NCBI GenBank assembly: GCA_023678885.1
Contig: CM042966.1
Coordinates: 22,644,028 to 22,708,027 of the forward strand
DNA length: 64,000 nucleotides
Direction of reading: 5' to 3'
Source: Pogostemon cablin
Lineage: Eukaryota > Streptophyta > Magnoliopsida > Lamiales > Lamiaceae
Below are positions 58,560 to 64,000 of the stretch, piece after piece. The notes beneath the pieces are model-generated. The model ran no database searches. It was given only the letters and a program-made list of their open reading frames with translations, and was not told where the DNA came from. How positions within the stretch are numbered: position 1 is the first letter of the stretch; each line of letters starts with the position of its first letter. Position numbers and translations under genes: made by a program.

Positions 58560-59500
58560 GGAAGGGGATCGTCGGCAGAGGGGGTCGAGGAGGTGTTGTC
58601 TCGATTTGATGGAGTATTCGGTGAACTTGAGGGGCTACCGCCAAAGCGTGGGACCGAGCACAGGATCGACTTACCTCCAGTGCTGGGCCGGTATCGGTAA
58701 GGCCATATAGGTACGGACAGACGCAGAAAGACAAAATAGAACGATTGGTTGCCAACATGCTCTTAGCAGGAATAACTCATCCTAGTTCTTATCCTTTCAG
58801 CAGTCCGGTGTTGCTGGTCAGGAAGAAGGATGGTAGTTGGCGGTTTTGTGTGGATTACAGGGAGCTCAATAAAGTGACGGTGTTAAATAAGTATCCCATT
58901 CCAGTGATTCAGGAGATGTTAGATGAATTGTCTGGCGATTTTTTATAAGATAGATCTCTGTTCCAACTATAATAAAATCAGGATGGAGGAGAGGGATATT
59001 CACAAAATAGCTTTTCGGGCTCACAGTGGGCACTACGAATTTTTAGTTATGCCTTTTGGTCTGACAAATGCTCCTGCCACCTTCCAGGCGGCGATGAATG
59101 ATTTATTCCGCCCTTATTTGAGGAAATTTGTATTAGTATTTTTGACGATATTTTGGTGTACAGCAGGTCGTGGCATCAGCATAGGGAGTACTTGGAGTTG
59201 GTCCTGCAGATTTTGCAAGACAATAAATATAAGGCAAATCGGAAGAAGTATACATTTGGCTATCGGAAGGTGGAGTATTTGGGCCATATAATTTCTGCTG
59301 CAGGGGTAGGGATGGGCCCAGAAAAAGTTAAGTCGGTGGAAGAATGGACTCGCCCGCAGAGTGTACGCGATGTGAGGAGGTTCCTCGGATTTACTGGTTA
59401 TTATCGCCGGTTCGTTCGAGAATATGGGCGTATTGCATGCCCACGGACAGCGCTGCTTAAAAAAATGGTTCCCCACCTGTTCACATGGATAGCCGAGGCT
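58560..59500 (+). pseudogene. chromovirus reverse transcriptase
   Basis: Pieces include VLSRFDGVFGELEGLPPKRG, HPSSYPFSSPVLLVRKKDGS, FCVDYRELNKVTV and LVMPFGLTNAPATFQ; after the active-site region the frame shifts and continues with VEYLGHIISAAG and RRFLGFTGYYRRFV. A lost base near 59140 puts the catalytic DD pair out of frame, and a second frameshift lies near 58930. The enzyme is dead. Confidence 0.93.
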
Positions 59501-59504
59501 GAGG

Positions 59505-59960
59505 ATGTATTTCAATGAAGGGACCCTGACGACAGCCCCCGTGTTAGCCATGCCTGATTTCAAAAGACCATTCGTGTTGAAGTGTGACCCCTCTGGGATC
59601 AGTATTGGCACCGTGTTAATGCAGGATGGCCGGCGAATTGCTTACTTCAGCAAGTCATTGGCGGAAAGGACTATATCACGCTGGGCTTATGAAAGGGAGA
59701 TGATGGGCTTGGTACTAGCCGTCCAACATTGGAGGCCGTACTTGGTGGGCCGCCAATTTATGGTTCGCACGGACCACAGCAGTTTGAAACACCTTTTGTC
59801 TCAGAAAATTGTTACACCTGCATAGCAGAATTGGGTGGCTAAGTTGATGGGGTATGATTTTAATATTGAGTACAAGCCGGGTACCGCCAACACGTCGGCG
59901 GATGCCCTCTTAAGGCGTGGTGATGACAGCAGTTTGTTAGCCCTCAGTAGTGTGAATTGG
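59505..59960 (+). pseudogene. chromovirus RNase H
   Basis: Open frames carry VLKCDPSGISIGTVLMQDG, YFSKSL, ALVLAVQHWRPYL-like sequence and RTDHSSLKHLL, then after a TAG at 59823-59825 GYDFNIEYKPGTANTSADAL. The TAG stands where a Gln codon is expected. Confidence 0.9.
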
Positions 59961-60079
59961 GGTGAGCTGGCGGATGTGATGTCCGAGCAGTCTGGAGATA
60001 GTTACATTCAAAGTGTGATGAACGACCTGCGGAAGGATCCAGATCGATGTCTGGGATTCAAAATACGGGGTGGTAAGCT

Positions 60080-61012
60080 TTTCTACAACGGGAGGATCGT
60101 GTTGGCTTCCAACTCTCTATGGATTCTGAGGCTGCTACACGAGTTCCATGACACCCCGTTGGGGGGCCATGCGGGTCCTTACGTACTTACAAGAGAATAG
60201 CTGCCAGTGTCTATTGGCGTGGGATGTTTCTAGCGGTATGTGAGTATGTGGCAAAATGTTTGGGTTGCCAGAAGGCAAAGTATGAGGCTCTATCGCCGGG
60301 GGGTTTGTTGCAACCATTATCTGTGCCTGAGCTGGTCTGAGAGGATGTATCGATGGATTTCATTACGGCATTGCCGAAGTCTCAGGTTTACACTACTTTG
60401 CTGGTTGTGATCGACCGTCTGTCGAAGTATGGTCATTTCATAGCCTTAAAGGGGGTCCTATCGGCAAAGACAGTGGCTGAAGCTTTCATGCGAGACGTCG
60501 TCTGCTTACATGGAATTCCTCGTTCCATTGTTAGCGACCGCGACCGGCTGTTCGAAAGTACTTTCTGGAATGAGCTCTTTAAAATGTCGGGGACGCATCT
60601 CAAATTCAGTTCGGCATATCATCCGGAGACTGATGGGCAGATGGAGGTTTTAAACAGAGTGTTGGAGACCTATTTGCTCTGTTTTGCGAGGGAGCAGCCG
60701 AGGAGATGGGTAAAATGGTTGGCATGTGCTGAATATTGGTATAATACGACATTCCAGACTGCGGCGCAAATGACACCATTTGAGGTGGTGTATGGGCGGC
60801 CTCCACCCTCGTTGCGGAGGTTTTTACCAGGGGTGTGCCAATCGGCCGCAGTGTCCGATATGTTGCAAAGTATGGGTGTGATATTGTCGCGCTTGCATGA
60901 TATTCTGATGCTAGCAAGAGAAAGGATGGTGCGCTCGGCTAATCGCCACCGTCGCGATGTGAGATTTGAGGTTGGAGATCATGTGTTCTTGAAGGTGCGT
61001 CAGCATCGGTAG
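60080..61012 (+). pseudogene. chromovirus integrase
   Basis: The zinc-binding part (HEFHDTPLGGHAG, then a frameshift to CLGCQKAK near 60255) precedes a 219-codon frame with the DDE core: MDFITALPKS (D2), IVSDRDRLFES (D62) and QMEVLNRVLETY (E98), with 35 residues between the last two as in retroviral-type integrases. A TGA just before this frame and the frameshift inactivate it. Confidence 0.92.
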
Positions 61013-61179
61013 CTATCATTGGCCAATTGACCCCATCACAAACTGACTGCCAAGTATTACGGGCCCTTCCTGGTATTGGCTCGCGTTGGAGCCGCGGCGT
61101 ACAGGTTGGGCTGCTAGAGTCGAGTCGGGTTCATTCCGTGTTTCATGTGTCGCAGCTCAAGAAGGTAGTGGGCAACCAT

Positions 61180-61411
61180 GCTGTAGAGACCGAGTTGCCG
61201 AGTTCCCTAGAGCTGCCGGAGGTTCCAGTGTTCGAGCCGAAGCGGGTATTGGCAAGGCGAATAGGGGCCGAGAATGGGCTAGCAATCAGGTGCTCGTTAA
61301 ATGGCTTGGGCAGCCGCAAGAGGATGCTAGGTGGTGGAATCTGAAGGAGTTCAAGAAACAGTTTCCTTGGTTCATCCTTGAGGACAAGGTTGTTTCTGAG
61401 GGTGAGGGAGT
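61180..61411 (+). pseudogene. chromovirus chromodomain
   Basis: After a frame change, LVKWLGQPQEDARWWNL and EFKKQFPWFILEDK form a chromodomain-like end of integrase, which in chromoviruses guides insertion to marked chromatin. The purine tract GAGGGTGAGGGAGT leads into the 3' LTR. Confidence 0.8.
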
Positions 61412-61715
61412 TGATATGGAGCGGAATGAGGGAGATGGAGAAGTACCTTCTAGGCCATTGATCGTGTATCGCAGAAGACGTCGAGATGGGGCTGATCGGG
61501 GCTTAGCACTGACTTAGTATTATTATTATTATTATTATTTCCTGTGTTATTATTTATTATTAAGGACCTAGTGTGGTGGGCTTAGGGTTACTTATTATTA
61601 CTTATATCAGTGTCGATTACGTACGGAGAAGATCATCATCAATATTACTATTCTTGAGGAGCCGAATATTGGCTAAGTGGCAAATGATCTTTCGTTTAAT
61701 TTCTGAGTGTTAACA
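61412..61715 (+). repeat. 3' LTR of chromovirus
   Basis: 304 bp, TGATATGGAGCGG...GTGTTAACA, followed by the target duplication CATGT. It is longer than the 5' LTR mainly through a few extra ATT units. Confidence 0.95.
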
Positions 61716-62038
61716 CATGTGCTTAAAGTGTTGTCTTTAAGAAATGTTGTGGAGATCCCAAAGTTGTATATTCTAAAAAGATGGACAAAGGAAGCCAGGA
61801 AAAGAAATGTCGAAGGTGTCCCAAATGAAGTTGTTGTAGAACATTGTGAATCTTTAAATGAAGATGAAGAAAAAACAGTTGATTGGAGTTCACTACAAAG
61901 AATTGTGTAGCTTGTACAATGAGCTAACAACACGTGGTGCTCTAACAACAAAGGCATTTGAAGTTGCTAGAAAAAAATTTTCTCAAGAGGATTGAAGAAG
62001 TTATTGCTTGCTTAGAGAATACTTCAATAGACTGTCTA
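61716..62038 (+). pseudogene. FAR1-RELATED-type gene, 3' part
   Basis: Continues directly from CSHV with LKVLSLRNVVEIPKLYILKR and WTKEARKRNVEGVPN, normal after a FAR1 SWIM finger. Two frameshifts follow: one near 61884 (leading to HYKELCSLYNELTTRGALTT) and one near 61993 (leading to IEEVIACLEN). The gene end is not clear. Confidence 0.85.
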
Positions 62039-62041
62039 ATT

Positions 62042-62300
62042 AGACTGATAAACAAGATTCTAGTGCTTCCATGGACAGTACAATTACACCGATAAACAAT
62101 TCTTATGAAAAGTTCTTGTTAGACTGATAAACAAGATTCTGATGCTTCCATGGACCATTTAACTAGATTGATAAACAATTCTTATACGAAAAAGTTCTTG
62201 TGCTATTGTTGAGGTGTACTCACTCCTAATTTGTATAATGTAAAGATGGTCGCACTATTATTTTCATAAACGGTCTAATTAGACTGATAAACAAGATTGT
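62042..62300 (+). repeat. 79-bp direct repeat
   Basis: AGACTGATAAACAAGATTCT begins units at 62042 and 62121, 79 bp apart, and AGACTGATAAACAAGATT recurs at 62281. The units share GCTTCCATGGAC and GATAAACAATTCTTAT. They lie between the FAR1-type relic and the tRNA. Confidence 0.75.
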
Positions 62301-62305
62301 TATTG

Positions 62306-62378
62306 CAGAGATGCGAGGAATTGAACCTCGTGCCTCCCGCAATCAAAGCGAGCGCTCTACCATTTGAGCTACATCCCT
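62306..62378 (-). tRNA. tRNA-Ala-like gene with UGA anticodon (possible pseudogene)
   Basis: The minus strand folds into a full cloverleaf of 73 nt: 7-bp acceptor (AGGGATG/CATCTCT), D arm, 5-bp anticodon stem, short 5-nt variable loop and T arm (CGAGG/CCTCG with TTCAATT). The body matches plant tRNA-Ala, including the G3:U70 pair that alanyl-tRNA synthetase reads. The anticodon at 62343-62345 reads UGA, as for serine, while the short variable loop rules out a normal tRNA-Ser. Position 37 is U, where a purine is almost universal, and the discriminator is G, not A. Pol III A and B boxes (TAGCTCAAATGG, GGTTCAATTCC) look intact, but no T4 run follows within about 100 nt. A decayed tRNA-Ala(UGC) copy is the likeliest reading. 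Confidence 0.75.
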
Positions 62379-64000
62379 CTTTAATATCATGTACAAATAT
62401 TGTGCTAAGAAAATCAGAATTCTAGCATTAAAGTCTTAGGAGTATCAAAATGAATTTTCTAAGTATCATAATTCCCAACATCAAAGTCTTAAGAGTATCA
62501 ATGAATTTTCCAACTCTCATCAGAGAACTAACATGGTAAAACAAAGAAACAGTTCTTTAAAGTGTTCCAAACTTCGTTAGTTGAAAGCAAAGAAAAAAGT
62601 TTCATCTCGCATAGACATAATAATAAGCACGGTAATCCATGGGAAATCAAATACCTCATAATCAGACTATACATCAATTATCATCCAAATAGATGTCCTG
62701 ATCATTGCTGTAATTCATTTGACGAAGGACTAACATAGAATACCAATAAAAAATATACAATAAATGGTGTTTTCTTTCCCTTTTCCTGTTTGTGTTCTAC
62801 TTCCTGTTTATTGGTATTCTATGTAATTCATTGGACACTAATCCCTTCATTATTGTGGCTGTGAAAATTTCTCCCTTTTGGTCAGTTTCAATATCAATTC
62901 AAATAATCAAAGTTCAAATGTATAAAATAGAAATAAGTTGTAATTAGTATTTAAATAATTCACAACTCACGCGTAAAGAAGTGAATTTATCCTAATTAAC
63001 AGTGTCAAATTACAACTTATCGATTACTTTTGTGAGAATTTGAATGGGATTCCAATGAATTTCATTAGTTGAACCTTGAGTCATGAACTGCAAATTCTAG
63101 TAGAAAGTTTGATTTGAAGGTGGGCAAACGTGAAATGTTTAATATAGATAGCAAAAAAGTAATTTCATTCTAAATAAATAATTTATATTATTCATAAAAT
63201 TTTAATATATCCTACCAAATAACATCAATTATTTATATTACTTACTTATTCTGACTAGCAATTATTTAAATAATAACCATTTATCTCATCTAATCTACCA
63301 AACAAGCTATAGGAATAAACTTTGTACATATTAGCAAGTACCCCTAAAAATTTTAAAGTTCATCATCTTTCAACATTATTTCAAAAAAGTATAAAAAAAG
63401 AATGACACTTTTGTTCTTAATTATATCGCTACTAATCAATAGAATTGATACATGATGGTATTTCACCAAATAATAGTGAGAATATCTTTCAAAAGGAAAA
63501 TAATTTAAACTATATCCTTGTTCCTATATACTAAAAATTTGGCTAGAACTAAACTAAAATTTTCTAAAATCAAGTTGCTAAAGTAGTTTCTCACAACCAT
63601 TGTGCACACACGTTAACACATCTTTGTAGTTCCTGATGAAGGTAAAAGAATCATATACTTTACCATCTCTGCTTTTCTTGTACTTAAGAGAAGGAAAGAG
63701 TGATTATATTTTTAGGTTTATAATTACCAATCGTAATCCTTGTAAGCTCCAACTCATGTTCACGGTACTAAACTCTGTCAAGTGAACTCCTACGCTCTAG
63801 CCATAATATGTATCGTCTCATTCATTACGCCGGATGAATAACCGAGACCCGATCTGGGGAAAAAGAAAAAATTATGAATTCTGAATTTCTAATTCGTACT
63901 TATTCTTAATTTTTGAAAAAGAAAAAAAAGGAAATTCCTTTCATAATTGTAGAAATGACCAATGGAATCTCCACCTTGTACTTCTGTTAGGGCCTTTGGT
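62379..64000. other. intergenic, no recognised gene
   Basis: AT-rich, with no convincing coding frame. CTACCAAACAAGCTATAGG near 63296 looks like a Tourist-type end without a clear partner. A GC-richer patch at 63740-63860 may be organelle-derived or a transposon piece, but I could not identify it. Confidence 0.35.

Larger units (their letters stand above)
56483..61715 (+). mobile_element. Ty3-type chromovirus retrotransposon (Reina-like), defective
   Basis: LTRs of about 300 bp, flanked by the 5-bp duplication CATGT (56478-56482 and 61716-61720), enclose gag, protease, RT, RNase H, integrase and a C-terminal chromodomain in Ty3 order. The small size (5.2 kb), short LTRs and chromodomain suit the Reina lineage; this is an inference. 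Frameshifts and stops occur in every domain except protease. The insertion cuts the host SWIM motif between CSHV and LKVL. The LTRs differ at about 14 substitutions plus indels (about 5%). Confidence 0.92.

Noticed and set aside
61673..61957. Minus-strand frame over the 3' end of the FAR1-type relic
   Set aside because: It overlaps the plus-strand FAR1 reading, which has clear family motifs.
63740..63990. Possible plastid or mitochondrial insert
   Set aside because: Composition hinted at organelle DNA, but I could not match it to any organelle gene; a search against organelle genomes would decide.

Overview
The window looks like repeat-rich nuclear DNA of a flowering plant. Evidence is a plant-specific GRAS gene, a FAR1/FHY3-type gene relic, Copia, Ty3 and plant L1 retroelements, and many small inverted-repeat transposons of the Stowaway, Tourist and hAT types. 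The transposon mix suggests a eudicot, possibly an asterid such as Lamiales, but that is a weak inference. Most of the sequence is AT-rich and non-coding. Only one intact protein gene was found, the GRAS regulator at 3380-4852 (minus strand). Nearly every other coding trace is a dead transposon or a gene fragment.

Layout: 1-2350 is the 5' part of a minus-strand Copia element cut by the window edge, carrying a Stowaway insertion. 3380-4852 is the GRAS gene. 5.7-13 kb holds MITEs (hAT-like, Stowaway-like, a TTTAGGG-rich element), a long AT dinucleotide tract and an LTR-like block. 13161-18860 is a non-autonomous retrotransposon in LTR-internal-LTR-internal-LTR form inside one 5-bp target duplication. 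19.5-23.7 kb is a MITE cluster. 23786-27367 is a second non-autonomous LTR element. 28491-29445 is a TIR element with a GC-rich, possibly captured core. 29790-34400 is a rearranged Copia element whose RNase H region is split by a 1.8-kb solo LTR. 35044-36324 is a Tourist-like element with a LINE fragment inside it. 36.7-38.4 kb is another LTR. 41033-45903 is a minus-strand LINE that has lost the core of its reverse transcriptase.

46823-62038 is the most complex locus. A FAR1-RELATED-type gene (FAR1 DNA-binding domain, MULE domain, SWIM zinc finger) carries stops and frameshifts and is split by two LTR retrotransposons: a Copia element (47943-55908, 1.38-kb LTRs) after the MULE domain and a Ty3 chromovirus (56483-61715, about 0.3-kb LTRs) in the last residues of the SWIM motif. 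Just beyond it, on the minus strand, lies a tRNA-Ala-like gene whose anticodon reads UGA. The last 1.6 kb has no recognisable gene.

I found no new multi-gene system. The most notable signals are structural: the tandem three-LTR array, the doubly split FAR1-type gene, the altered tRNA-Ala, the nested Tourist/LINE element and the TIR element with a GC-rich core. All boundaries and divergence counts were read by eye.
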